Positions 17,438-25,874 of a stretch of DNA of 37,472 nucleotides are shown piece after piece; within the stretch, counting starts at the first letter, position 1, and every line of letters begins with the position of its first letter. The notes under the pieces were generated by a model. That model was not told the origin of the DNA. It was given only the letters and a program-made list of their open reading frames with translations, and searched no databases. The position numbers and the translations under genes are program-made. The stretch is from positions 1 through 37,472 of the forward strand of contig JAHEGQ010000056.1 in NCBI GenBank assembly GCA_024645025.1. The letters are read 5' to 3'. This DNA is from Sphingomonadaceae bacterium (GTDB taxonomy: Bacteria; Pseudomonadota; Alphaproteobacteria; Sphingomonadales; Sphingomonadaceae).

Positions 17438-18283
17438 TCAGGCCGCACCCAGCGCCTTGGGCGTATCTGGATCGCTACCCCAATCGGACCAGCTGCCATC
17501 ATAAAGGGCGATATCCGTCTTGCCCAAAAGATGCGCGCCAAAGACGATATTGGCCGCCGTCAGGCCGGACCCGCAGCTGGCGACCAACGGGCGGGACAGG
17601 TCGATACCCGCGGCCTCAAAGGCTTGCCGCAAATCATCGCCCTGCTTCCAACTGCCATCGGCGTTGAACAACTGGCCATAAGGCAGGTTGAAGCTGCCTG
17701 GGATATGGCCCTTGGCCACATTGGGCCGGGGATCCCCCTCGTCGCCGGTAAAGCGGGCCGCGCCGCGCGCGTCGACAATCTGTTCCGCACCGCTGTCCAG
17801 ATTGGCAAGGATCTGCGTCTTGTCGCGCACCGCTTTTTCGTTTTTCCAGACGGTGAAGTGGCGGTGGCGAATACTGGGCTTGCCGCTTTCTACCGGCCGC
17901 CCTTCGGCCTGCCATTTGGCAAAACCGCCATCCAATATGGCAACCCCATGCGCGCCAAACACCTCGGACAACATCCACCAGGCGCGCGAAGCGCTTTTAT
18001 AGGGGCTGTTGTCATACAAGACGATGCGGCTGCCATCGCCCAGCCCCAGCGATTGCATCCGGCTGGCGAATTTTTCGGCCTTGGGCAGCATCATCGGCAG
18101 GGGAGAGCTGGCATCAACAATCTCGGCCAAATCCATGAAAACCGCACCGGGAATATGCGCTGCCTCATAATCGGCCTGCGGGTTTCGGTTATCGCTGGGC
18201 AAAAACAGCGTGGCATCGACAACGCGCAAATCAGATGCGCCCAGTTCCTTGGCGAGCCAATCGGTCGTGACGAGCGAATCCAT
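17438..18283 (-). CDS. sseA: 3-mercaptopyruvate sulfurtransferase
   Basis: 281-residue protein with two rhodanese domains, the first inactive and the second catalytic. The active-site loop CGSGLTA, with Cys237, is the mercaptopyruvate type (rhodaneses proper have CRxGx[R/T]). It transfers sulfur from 3-mercaptopyruvate to an acceptor such as thioredoxin or cyanide. The ATG is at 18283. It lies between the photolyase gene and metC on the minus strand. Confidence 0.94.
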   Translation of the reverse strand: MDSLVTTDWLAKELGASDLRVVDATLFLPSDNRNPQADYEAAHIPGAVFMDLAEIVDASSPLPMMLPKAEKFASRMQSLGLGDGSRIVLYDNSPYKSASRAWWMLSEVFGAHGVAILDGGFAKWQAEGRPVESGKPSIRHRHFTVWKNEKAVRDKTQILANLDSGAEQIVDARGAARFTGDEGDPRPNVAKGHIPGSFNLPYGQLFNADGSWKQGDDLRQAFEAAGIDLSRPLVASCGSGLTAANIVFGAHLLGKTDIALYDGSWSDWGSDPDTPKALGAA

Positions 18284-18316
18284 AGCCTGTGTCTCCTGAG
18301 TTCTTGAAACCCAAGG

Positions 18317-19858
18317 CTAGCCCGAAGCATCGCCTGCGTCGAGACGCGTCAGATGCACCGCTGCGCTGGCTCGCAAGGCGCGTTGCTGATCTTCCGCCAT
18401 CCGGTCCCAATTGCGATAGGCCATGGCCAGCCGAACATTGCGGCCCAGCTGATCCCGGTTGCGCGCCAGAAAATCCCAGTAAAGCGCATTCATCGGGCAG
18501 GCCTTTGGTCCCGTTTTCTGGCGCACGTCATAGGCACAGTTGCCGCAATAATCCGACATCCGATCCACATAAGCGCCAGAGGCGGCATAGGGCTTGGACG
18601 CCAACAGCCCGCCATCGCCAAATTGACTCATGCCCAATGTATTGGGCAGTTCCACCCATTCAAAGGCATCGAGATAGACCGCCAGATACCATGAATGGAC
18701 GTCGTGTGGATCGACCCCGGCCAACAAGGCATAATTGCCGGTAATCATTAGCCGCTGGATGTGGTGCGCATAGCCCAGCGCCAACGTCTGGCCGATCGCC
18801 TCTGCAAGGCAGCGCATCTCGGTTTGGCCGGTCCAATAAAAATCCGGCAGCGGCCGCGTGGCGCCCAGGGCGTTGCGCTTGGCATAATCCGGCCCGGCCC
18901 ACCAATAAATCCCGCGCACATATTCCCGCCAGCCAATGATCTGGCGAATAAAGCCTTCCACCGCATTCAGCGGCGCACGGCCCGCTGCATATTCCGCCTC
19001 TGCCGCGCGACAGACCTCCAGCGGATCCAGCAACCCGACATTAAGATAGGGCGACAGCAAGGAATGCCACAGCAAAGGCTCGCCCGTCAGCATCGCATCT
19101 TGATAATCCCCAAATTGCGGCATCGCCTCGGCCATAAAGCGGGCCATTTCGGCCAAGGCCCCTTCGCGCGTCACCGCTAGGTCAAACCCCTCCAATTGCC
19201 CGGGATGGTCGGCAAAACGCGCCGCGACCAGCGTCAAGACCTCTTGGGTCGCGGCGTCAGGCTCTGTCCCCCTGCGGCGGGGGATGAAGAGCCGCGCCTC
19301 GGCGGGCTTGCGGTTTTCAGCATCATAATTCCACTGGCCGCCCATCGGCGCATCGCCTGCCATCAACAGACCCGTCATACGCCGCATCTCGCGGTAAAAA
19401 TATTCCATGCGCAGCTGTTTGCGGCCCTGTGCCCAGCCCGCGAAAAAGCCGGGGGGCGCGACAAAGCGTGTGTCGTCCAAGATGGTGACCGGCAAACCAA
19501 GCTGCGCCGACCAGGCCGCCATGGCTTCGCGCACCCGCCATTCGCCCGGCTCTGTTACGCGGATCGCGGTGACGCCGTGACGCGCGACCGCACGCGTGAC
19601 TTCGCCGGTAAAGCTGCCGCTGTTTTCGGGATCCTCCAAACCGATATAATCGACCGTCCAGCCCGCTGCGCGCAGCGCCGTAGCATGGTGGCGCATGGCG
19701 GACAGGATGAAGGCGATCTTGCGTTTATGGTGGCGGACATAGACCGTTTCTTCGGCCACCTCCATCATCAGGACCACGCTTGTCGCCGGATCCGCCCCTT
19801 GAAGCGCCGACAGACTGAACGAAAGCTGGTCCCCCAGCACTGGGATAAGAGTGGTCAT
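18317..19858 (-). CDS. Cryptochrome/photolyase, FeS-BCP (PhrB/CryB) type
   Basis: 513 residues with the N-terminal Rossmann-like domain (LIPVLGDQLS) and the FAD-binding helical domain. Four cysteines fall at 350, 438, 441 and 454, exactly the positions of the [4Fe-4S] ligands in Agrobacterium PhrB (from memory), in the motif YCGNCAYDVRQKTGPKACP. This is the bacterial (6-4) photolyase group (formerly DUF/deoxyribodipyrimidine photolyase-related). It is expected to repair UV (6-4) photoproducts with light, using FAD and a lumazine-type antenna. The ATG at 19858 is divergent from queF, 29 bp away. Confidence 0.93.
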   Translation of the reverse strand: MTTLIPVLGDQLSFSLSALQGADPATSVVLMMEVAEETVYVRHHKRKIAFILSAMRHHATALRAAGWTVDYIGLEDPENSGSFTGEVTRAVARHGVTAIRVTEPGEWRVREAMAAWSAQLGLPVTILDDTRFVAPPGFFAGWAQGRKQLRMEYFYREMRRMTGLLMAGDAPMGGQWNYDAENRKPAEARLFIPRRRGTEPDAATQEVLTLVAARFADHPGQLEGFDLAVTREGALAEMARFMAEAMPQFGDYQDAMLTGEPLLWHSLLSPYLNVGLLDPLEVCRAAEAEYAAGRAPLNAVEGFIRQIIGWREYVRGIYWWAGPDYAKRNALGATRPLPDFYWTGQTEMRCLAEAIGQTLALGYAHHIQRLMITGNYALLAGVDPHDVHSWYLAVYLDAFEWVELPNTLGMSQFGDGGLLASKPYAASGAYVDRMSDYCGNCAYDVRQKTGPKACPMNALYWDFLARNRDQLGRNVRLAMAYRNWDRMAEDQQRALRASAAVHLTRLDAGDASG

Positions 19859-19887
19859 TTACGGCCACCTAGCGTAAAGGAGGCGTC

Positions 19888-20334
19888 ATGACACTTAAGC
19901 ATCTTGGTCAGGTCAGCGCGCTTCCGGCAAGCCCCGAAGAGGCGGTGCTCGACTATCCGCCCAACCCTCGGCCCGGGTCACCTTATCTGGTGCGCTTCGT
20001 TTCGCCGGAATTCACATCGCTCTGCCCGGTGACCGGCCAGCCAGACTTTGCGCATCTTGTCATTGACTATGTGCCCGGCGCCACAATCGTGGAATCTAAA
20101 TCGTTGAAGCTGTTCTTGGGGGCGTTCCGCAACCATGCGGGCTTTCACGAGGATTGCACCGTCGGCATCGGCCAACGCCTGTTCGCCGAAATGAAGCCGG
20201 TCTGGCTGCGCATTGGCGGCTATTGGTATCCGCGCGGCGGCATTCCCATCGACGTATTCTGGCAATCGGGCGAACCGCCCAAGGGCGTCTGGATCCCCGA
20301 TCAAGACGTCCCGGGCTATCGCGGCCGGGGGTAA
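19888..20334 (+). CDS. queF: NADPH-dependent 7-cyano-7-deazaguanine (preQ0) reductase
   Basis: 148-residue unimodular (type I) QueF that reduces the nitrile of preQ0 to preQ1 in queuosine biosynthesis. The catalytic Cys46 ([10 protein letters not shown]) forms the thioimide, Asp53 is the proton donor, and the QueF motif ESKSLK is at 69-74. A strong AAAGGAGG lies before the ATG. Other queuosine genes (queC, D, E) are not in the window. Confidence 0.96.
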   Translation: MTLKHLGQVSALPASPEEAVLDYPPNPRPGSPYLVRFVSPEFTSLCPVTGQPDFAHLVIDYVPGATIVESKSLKLFLGAFRNHAGFHEDCTVGIGQRLFAEMKPVWLRIGGYWYPRGGIPIDVFWQSGEPPKGVWIPDQDVPGYRGRG

Positions 20335-20370
20335 GTTTTGCCTTCCGAATCTTTCCAGCAAAATAATCTC

Positions 20371-20445
20371 GTCATTGCGAGCGCAGCGAAGCAATCTAGT
20401 TTGAACGCCTAGCCTTCTGGATTGCTTCGCTGCGCTCGCAATGAC
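20371..20445. repeat. Perfect 25-bp palindrome between convergent genes
   Basis: The arms GTCATTGCGAGCGCAGCGAA... (20371-20395) and its exact reverse complement (20421-20445) enclose a 25-nt loop, with one more C-G pair inside. It lies between the queF stop and the P450 stop, so it can act as a two-way transcript end. There is no U-run. This sequence type (attgcttcgctgcgctcgcaatgac) is a familiar dispersed intergenic repeat in alphaproteobacteria, and I class it as such. Confidence 0.85.
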
Positions 20446-20454
20446 ATGGATCCC

Positions 20455-21738
20455 CTACGCCGCCTTGAACCGGATCGGCAGGCGCTTCAGGCCGCTGACA
20501 AAGATCGATTCGGCCCGCGCGGGTTCGCCGGCCAGCTCAACAGATTTCAGGCGCGGCAAAAGCTCTTCCATCAAAATCCGCATTTCCATGCGCGCCAGAT
20601 GCTGGCCCAAACAGACATGGCCACCAAAGCCAAAGCCAATCTGGCTGTTGGGCGTGCGGTCCGGGTTGAAGGTCATCGGATCTGCGAACACGGCTTCATC
20701 CCGGTTGCCCGAAATATAGCACAGCATCATCCAGTCGCCGGCCTTGATCTTCTGGCCGCCAATTTCGGTGTCTTCGGTGGCAGAGCGCATGAAGTGCTGC
20801 ACCGGGGTCGTCCAGCGCACGGCCTCCTCAATCAGGCCCGCTTTATCGGTTTCAGCCGCACGATAGCGCTCAAACAGCGCCGGATTGCGCGCCAATTCCA
20901 TCATCGCGCCGGCTGTCGAGGCGGAGGTCGTATCATGCCCCGCGGTTGCGACAATGATGTAATAGCTGTTCAATTCCCGATCCGGGATCGGCGCGCCATT
21001 GACGGTGGCATTGGCTAGAACGGTCGCCACATCCGCTTGCGGGCTGCGGCGGCGATCCTCCGTCAATTGTTTGAAATAATTTTCAAAGTCGGCAACCACC
21101 ATCTGCAGCATCTGAAGGCCCTGCATGGGATCGGTGATTTCGGCGCGTGCGCGGTTCAGCTCGGGGTCGGTAGAGCCGAACAATTGCTGCGTCAGCAACA
21201 GCATCCGCTGCTCATCTTCGCGTGGCACGCCCAGAATGTTCATCACAACGTGCAGCGGATAATGCAGCGCCACATCCTGCGCGAAATCGCATTCCCCGCC
21301 CAAGGACAGCATATGTTCCACCGTTTCGCGCGCGATCTCGCGGATGCGGTCTTCCAGCGTGCGGAGGTTCTTCGGCATGAACCAGGTCTGCGTCAGCAGC
21401 CGGTATTTCATATGGTCGGGGGCATCCATCTGGACCAGCGAGCGGACCAAATGGCCGTCGGGGATTTGGCTGCGCACAACCTGATCGATGACCGACTGGG
21501 TCAGCGTGGTTTGGCGCACGCCCGATGCAAATAATTTGTTGTTGCGGCTGATTTCCATGATGTCGGCATGGCGCGTTACCGCCCAGAACGGGTCAAACCC
21601 GGCTGCCTCTGCCACCGCGAGGGGCGCATTTTGGCGGGCCCATGCAAAGTGATCGAGCAGGCCGTTCCATTCGCCATAGGCTTTGGGATCGGTAAGGGCC
21701 GTGGCGATCTCTTGGGGCAGTTTTGGGGCAGCCGACAT
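20455..21738 (-). CDS. Cytochrome P450, CYP108-like
   Basis: 427 residues from the ATG at 21738 (MSAAPKLPQEIATAL), which has AAGGAGAG upstream. The I-helix motif AGHDTTS, the ExxR pair (EEAVRW) and the haem loop FGFGGHVCLGQ, with the haem-ligating Cys376, are all present. The segment FAQDVALHYPLHVVMNILGVP resembles the CYP108 (terpineol-oxidising) group, from memory. It is a soluble class I enzyme needing a ferredoxin and a reductase, none of which is nearby. The substrate is unknown. Confidence 0.92.
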   Translation of the reverse strand: MSAAPKLPQEIATALTDPKAYGEWNGLLDHFAWARQNAPLAVAEAAGFDPFWAVTRHADIMEISRNNKLFASGVRQTTLTQSVIDQVVRSQIPDGHLVRSLVQMDAPDHMKYRLLTQTWFMPKNLRTLEDRIREIARETVEHMLSLGGECDFAQDVALHYPLHVVMNILGVPREDEQRMLLLTQQLFGSTDPELNRARAEITDPMQGLQMLQMVVADFENYFKQLTEDRRRSPQADVATVLANATVNGAPIPDRELNSYYIIVATAGHDTTSASTAGAMMELARNPALFERYRAAETDKAGLIEEAVRWTTPVQHFMRSATEDTEIGGQKIKAGDWMMLCYISGNRDEAVFADPMTFNPDRTPNSQIGFGFGGHVCLGQHLARMEMRILMEELLPRLKSVELAGEPARAESIFVSGLKRLPIRFKAA

Positions 21739-21780
21739 CCGTCTCTCCTTCGGGTTAGGCCGCAAGCGTGACGAGAATTG

Positions 21781-21791
21781 GATTTCAAATC
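21781..21791. promoter_or_regulatory. Short palindrome upstream of the P450 gene
   Basis: GATTTCAAATC is an 11-bp palindrome with one central base, 42 bp upstream of the P450 ATG in the P450-trcR divergent gap. It could be an operator, but 11 bp is short and may be chance. Confidence 0.22.
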
Positions 21792-21877
21792 AAGACGGAT
21801 AATCAGCTTATCGGGCGCTATCCCACCGAAACGCTTGCCCTTCGGGCCAAGCGCGACTAGATCGACCGCATAGGTCC

Positions 21878-21910
21878 GGCCGCTCCGATGGGGCGGCCCT
21901 CATTATTTTT
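21878..21910 (+). terminator. Terminator-like hairpin in the trcR leader
   Basis: A 9-bp GC-rich stem (GGCCGCTCC/GGGGCGGCC with one G-U pair) and a 3-nt loop are followed at once by CTCATTATTTTT. This has the form of an intrinsic terminator on the plus strand. It ends 11 bp before the trcR GTG and just before its GGAGA ribosome-binding site, so it may be an attenuator or the 3' end of a short transcript starting in the gap. Confidence 0.55.
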
Positions 21911-21921
21911 GGAGAATCCCC

Positions 21922-22587
21922 GTGGCCCAGCCGCTCATGCCGCACGCGACCGCCGCATGGCTTGTCGACAATACCGCGCTGACCTTTGAGCAGATTGCCC
22001 GTTTTTGCGGCCTGCACATTTTGGAAATTCAGGCGATCGCCGATGAAACCTCTGGCACCAAGCTGATGGGCCGCGATCCCGTCCGTGCGGGCGAGTTGAC
22101 GATGGCGGAGATCGAAAAGGGTCAAGCTGACGCCAATTACGATCTGGTCATGGTGAAGGCGCCGGAAGCCCCCACCCGGACCAAGGGCCCGCGCTACACG
22201 CCGGTGTCTAAACGGCAGGACAAGCCGGATGGCGTGGCATGGTTGATCCGCAACCACCCCGAATTGTCAGACGGGCAGATCGGCAAGCTGATCGGCACGA
22301 CGCGCAACACGATTCAGGCGATCCGCGAACGGACGCATTGGAACATTGCCGACATCACCCCCAAGGATCCGGTCGCTTTGGGCCTGTGTTCGCAGCGGGA
22401 ACTGGACGCAACCGTTGCCAAGGCCGCCAAGATGAAGGGCATCAAGGCGGTGGAAGACACGCGCCTTGAGGGCGATCGTGCCGCGCTGATCGAAGAATTG
22501 CGGGCCGAGCGTGACGCCGCAGTCCGTGCCGCGGACGCCGCAGCCGCGGCGGCGGAGGCCGAGCTTGGTGGACAAGCCGACGCCTGA
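21922..22587 (+). CDS. trcR: Cell-cycle transcriptional regulator TrcR (DUF1013)
   Basis: 221 residues, GTG start with GGAGA upstream. The N-terminus (MPHATAAWLVDNTALTFEQIARFCGLHILEIQAIADE) and the middle block (GVAWLIRNHPELSDGQIGKLIGTTRNTIQAIRERTHWN) both look like helix-turn-helix-type units. The C-terminal 40 residues are a charged and alanine-rich probable coiled coil. The family is alphaproteobacterial and named TrcR in current annotation; it is described as a transcription-associated cell-cycle factor. The MBL-fold gene starts inside its last codons. Confidence 0.9.
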   Translation: MAQPLMPHATAAWLVDNTALTFEQIARFCGLHILEIQAIADETSGTKLMGRDPVRAGELTMAEIEKGQADANYDLVMVKAPEAPTRTKGPRYTPVSKRQDKPDGVAWLIRNHPELSDGQIGKLIGTTRNTIQAIRERTHWNIADITPKDPVALGLCSQRELDATVAKAAKMKGIKAVEDTRLEGDRAALIEELRAERDAAVRAADAAAAAAEAELGGQADA

Positions 22588-23671
22588 GTCGGTTTCGCCT
22601 GACGCCTCGCTGACGGCCGATGAAAGCTTCACGGCCACCAGCAGTGCAGGGCTGACCTATCCCTGGGGCGATTTCGCGCCGGGGCCGGGCAAGCTACATC
22701 GCATCGCAGACGGGATCAGCTGGGCGCGCATTCCGATGCCTGGCTCTTTGGGCCATATCAACAGCTGGCTGCTGGATGATCATCAGGGCTTTGCTGTGGT
22801 CGATTCGGGGATGCTGCTGCGTGAATGCAGCGATGCCTGGAAAGCCCTTTTTGCAGGTGATCTGGCCGAAACCCCGATTACCCGTGTCTTCGGCACCCAT
22901 TTGCACCCGGACCATATCGGCCTAGCAGGCTGGCTGTGCAAAAAATTTGATACCGATTTATGGATGTCCCGCGGGGAATGGCTGACCGCGCGGATGCTGA
23001 TTGCCGATGTCCGCGACGAAGCGCCACTTGCCTATCACCAGATGCAGCGCGGCGCGGGTTGGGATGCGGACACGGTTGCTGAAATGGCGGGCAAGGGATG
23101 GGGCCGCTTTGCGCAAATGGTTTTTGAAATGCCCGTCAGCTATCGCCGGATTGCCGAAGGCGATGTGCTGGATATGGGGGCCCATCAATGGCGCGTGGTC
23201 GTGGGTTCTGGTCATAGCCCGGAACACGCCTGTTTGCTGAACGAAACAACTGGCGTTCTGGTATCGGGCGATCAGGTTTTGCCGCGGATCAGTTCCAACG
23301 TTTCAGTCAACCTGTCCGAGCCCGAATCAGATCCTTTGGGCGATTGGCTGACCTCGATTGATCGGTTGCTGCACCTCCCGGCCGACCTTTTGGTTTGCCC
23401 GGCCCATGGCGAACCTTTTTACGGTCTGCACCCAAGGCTGATCGCCTTGCGCGATGAACATCATCGTCGGCTGGATCAGGTCCATGCCGAACTGAAGGTG
23501 CGGCCTTTGCGGGCGGTGGATTGCTTCCCCTTGTTGTTCAACCGCCCGATTGGCGGCCATAATCGCGATCTGGCGACAGGCGAGGCGATTGCCCATCTCC
23601 ACCGGCTGCGTGCCGATGGCCGGGCACGACGCGACACGGTGGATGGCGTCCACTGGTACCACGCCGCCTGA
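22568..23671 (+). CDS. MBL-fold metallo-hydrolase
   Basis: About 367 residues. The zinc-binding HxHxDH motif is present in THLHPDHIG, followed by the later metal ligands in GSGHSPEHACL, SGDQVLPRIS and CPAHGEPF. The protein resembles the large class of glyoxalase II/lactamase-like hydrolases, and the substrate cannot be told. Start choice: the track GTG at 22511 lies deep inside trcR. GTG 22568 (or the adjacent TTG 22565) follows a GGAGG and gives a 20-bp overlap with trcR, so the two are probably coupled. The stop is 3 bp from the convergent mmcB stop. Confidence 0.88.
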   Translation: MDKPTPESVSPDASLTADESFTATSSAGLTYPWGDFAPGPGKLHRIADGISWARIPMPGSLGHINSWLLDDHQGFAVVDSGMLLRECSDAWKALFAGDLAETPITRVFGTHLHPDHIGLAGWLCKKFDTDLWMSRGEWLTARMLIADVRDEAPLAYHQMQRGAGWDADTVAEMAGKGWGRFAQMVFEMPVSYRRIAEGDVLDMGAHQWRVVVGSGHSPEHACLLNETTGVLVSGDQVLPRISSNVSVNLSEPESDPLGDWLTSIDRLLHLPADLLVCPAHGEPFYGLHPRLIALRDEHHRRLDQVHAELKVRPLRAVDCFPLLFNRPIGGHNRDLATGEAIAHLHRLRADGRARRDTVDGVHWYHAA

Positions 23672-23674
23672 CCG

Positions 23675-24148
23675 TTAGGCGCTGCCCAGATCAATATCCA
23701 AAATGGCCGACATCGCCATCATCCGGCGGGCCGCCATGCGTGCCATGCGCAGCGTTTCTGCCTTGCGCCGCGCGCCAGCCAAGCTGGCTGTCTCCGCCTC
23801 ACGCAAAATGGCAGCGTCATAGCGGTCGGCCACGATAAGCCCTGTTGCTTGCGGTGCCAGCACCGCGCGGTCAAACAGGCTGATGTCAAAGCCCTGTGGC
23901 ACCGCCCAGAAATAACGGTCGCAATAGTCCAGATAATCGGGCCATTTCGCGTCGCCCAGCAAGTCCGCACGTGAGACCTTCACTTCGACGATCAGGATTT
24001 CCCCTTTGGGGCCCAGTGCCATGATATCGGCCCGGCGGCCATTGCCCAACGGCACTTCGGGCACGCCCAGAAAATCGTGCCGATACAGCATCCGCAAAAC
24101 ACCGCGCACCACATCGGCGGCCAATAGGGGGTCTGTATCGCCAGTCAT
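23675..24148 (-). CDS. mmcB: MmcB family DNA repair protein
   Basis: 157 residues, full length for the family. A PD-(D/E)XK-like core is visible: an N-terminal helix, then RADIMALGPKGEILIVEVKVS with the Asp and the Glu-x-Lys, and the family signature KWPDYLDYCDRYFWAVP. In Caulobacter, MmcB is an SOS-induced protein linked to mitomycin C damage tolerance. The C-terminus is Arg/Met-rich and helical. I do not see a clear LexA box just upstream. It follows the SleB-like gene on the same strand, 87 bp away. Confidence 0.92.
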   Translation of the reverse strand: MTGDTDPLLAADVVRGVLRMLYRHDFLGVPEVPLGNGRRADIMALGPKGEILIVEVKVSRADLLGDAKWPDYLDYCDRYFWAVPQGFDISLFDRAVLAPQATGLIVADRYDAAILREAETASLAGARRKAETLRMARMAARRMMAMSAILDIDLGSA

Positions 24149-24235
24149 GCGGTCCGTCTTGTCACGATGCCGGGCAATAGAAAAGGGCGGTGGAGAAAAG
24201 GGTGGCGTTGGAAGGCTGCTTCGTTTGGCAGCCGG

Positions 24236-24811
24236 TCACCGATAGAAAATATGGTTGCCCAGCGCGCTGATCCGCTCCAGCCGCCAGCCGGGCTGGCGGT
24301 GCCGGGCGTGAAAATAAAGCGCGTCATCAACAGAGGCCGTCCATAGGCCATGGACGGCAATATGGGCAATGGCCTGCGCAGTCTGCCATTGCCGATTGTC
24401 ACGGGCCACCGTCGGAAAAGCGCCGCCGCGGACAAAGGAAAACTGCCGGGGCTGCAAGACGACGCCGCAAATTGTTGTCGGAAACCGGCCAGAGCGGGTG
24501 CGGTTGAGAATGGTCTGTGCCACCGCCAATTGGCCATCCAGCGGTTCGCTTTTCGCCTCAAAATATACAGCCGTCGCGAGACAGTCCATCTCTGGCTCTA
24601 GGGGGCGGTCGCCCTCATATTGGCTAACCAAGTCGGCAAGGTCTTGCGGCGATGGGGGTGGCAGGGCCGGTGCGGAGGCGACGGGGCGGGGGAAAATCCC
24701 TTCAGAAAAGCCGGGTGCAATATCGGGTCGGGCCGGTGTGAGGGAGGCCAAGGCCCCCTGAACGGGAAGCGCGATAACGGCCAGAGCCGTGATTATCCAG
24801 TCATGTCGCAT
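24236..24811 (-). CDS. Cell wall hydrolase, SleB-like
   Basis: 191 residues from the ATG at 24811 (MRHDWIITALAVIALPVQGALA), which gives a clean Sec signal peptide; the track start at 24973 adds an implausible N-terminus. The mature part has the SleB/hydrolase_2 core: DCLATAVYFEAKSEPLDGQLAVAQTILNR, with the catalytic Glu in YFEA, then CGVVLQPRQFSFVRGG and DALYFHARHRQPGW. It is a predicted periplasmic lytic transglycosylase-type enzyme acting on peptidoglycan. No spore genes occur, so the role is in wall remodelling. Confidence 0.9.
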   Translation of the reverse strand: MRHDWIITALAVIALPVQGALASLTPARPDIAPGFSEGIFPRPVASAPALPPPSPQDLADLVSQYEGDRPLEPEMDCLATAVYFEAKSEPLDGQLAVAQTILNRTRSGRFPTTICGVVLQPRQFSFVRGGAFPTVARDNRQWQTAQAIAHIAVHGLWTASVDDALYFHARHRQPGWRLERISALGNHIFYR

Positions 24812-24978
24812 AGTAGAATCGTCATGTGCAGAGGTTTGAACCTCGCCACGCAAAACTTGGCGTGACGGACGCATTCCCCCGTCTGCATTCGCACCCAAAG
24901 CCCAAGAATGAAATGGCGGGCGGCGGCGCGGCGATGCCGATGGAACCTGCGTTCTAAAACGACCGGCGCACACTCAAG

Positions 24979-25320
24979 TCAATTCTGACCATCCAGTTCT
25001 GCGGCAAACTGTGCGGCGTGTGGGATATCCAGTTCAACGATCCATAAATCCGGGTCTTGCGCGCGTCGCCGGGCACAAAAATCCCTAATTTCTTCTTCAT
25101 TTTCAATGACTTGAGAGTTTACTTGCGTCCATTCATAGGCGCCTTGGGCTGTCAAGGTTCGCGCCCAAATGCCTGTGTTTAAACCCTTTTCCAGCGTGAT
25201 CAGGATCAAGGCACCGGCGGTTTCATCCCCCTTGGCCAGAACAGCCGCCATGCCCCCGGACTGGTTCACCCGCCGGATCAGCGCATTGACGAAAAGGGCT
25301 GTGGCAAGGCGCGGCGTCAT
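24979..25320 (-). CDS. DUF1491 family protein
   Basis: 113 residues from the ATG at 25320 (MTPRLATALFVNALIRRVNQSGG); the track start overlaps the ptsN 3' end. The segment MAAVLAKGDETAGALILI is typical of this small alphaproteobacterial family of unknown function. It lies 19 bp after ptsN on the same strand, suggesting cotranscription with hpf and ptsN. No signal peptide or membrane segment; a cytoplasmic protein. Confidence 0.85.
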   Translation of the reverse strand: MTPRLATALFVNALIRRVNQSGGMAAVLAKGDETAGALILITLEKGLNTGIWARTLTAQGAYEWTQVNSQVIENEEEIRDFCARRRAQDPDLWIVELDIPHAAQFAAELDGQN

Positions 25321-25339
25321 AGGGCGCGCCAAGGCCAGA

Positions 25340-25807
25340 TCAGGCCGCGTCGCGCGTTTGGCTGGCGGCGAACAAGGCAAAAATTGCGTCGGCGGAACCC
25401 GCGCCGCGTAATTTGGCAACAAATGCCCGATCCCGCAGCCAGCGACTGACCTGCGCCAACGCCTTCAAATGTTCAGACCCCGCATCCGGCGGCGATAAGA
25501 GGCAAAAGACGAGGTCCACGGGCAAATCGTCAATCGCCTTTACATCGACTGGGTCGGCCAGTTGGACGAAAAGGCCAACCACCTGGTCAAGCCCATCAAT
25601 CTTGCCGTGCGGAATGGCAACGCCTCCGCCAAAGCCGGTTGACCCCAATCGCTCGCGTTCGGTCAAGCGATCAATCACCTCGACGGCGGACAAGCCATAA
25701 GAGCGCTCTGCCGCCTGCCCAAGATGCTGGAACAGCGCCTTGGCATTCGCCATATGCGCCCCGGCCGTCACCGCACCGGGGGCCAGAAGAGAAGCAATCT
25801 CTGTCAT
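25340..25807 (-). CDS. ptsN: PTS IIA-like nitrogen regulatory protein
   Basis: 155-residue EIIA-Ntr protein. The phosphorylatable His67 is in GGGVAIPHGKI. It is the last phosphate acceptor of the nitrogen PTS (PtsP-NPr-PtsN), which controls potassium transport, the stringent response and other functions through protein contacts. It lies 67 bp after hpf on the same strand, the usual hpf-ptsN pairing, but rpoN, usually just upstream, is replaced by dnaQ. No ptsO/hpr or ptsP in the window. Confidence 0.95.
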   Translation of the reverse strand: MTEIASLLAPGAVTAGAHMANAKALFQHLGQAAERSYGLSAVEVIDRLTERERLGSTGFGGGVAIPHGKIDGLDQVVGLFVQLADPVDVKAIDDLPVDLVFCLLSPPDAGSEHLKALAQVSRWLRDRAFVAKLRGAGSADAIFALFAASQTRDAA

Positions 25808-25874
25808 ATCTTGTCCAGACTGGAATTTGGGGGCGCCTTAGCACAATCTTGTGCCATCGCAAGCGCCCCCCAAA

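Noticed and set aside
24214-24233. Terminator after the SleB-like gene (GGCTGC/GCAGCC)
   Set aside because: A 6-bp stem with an 8-nt loop and no nearby U-run; too weak.
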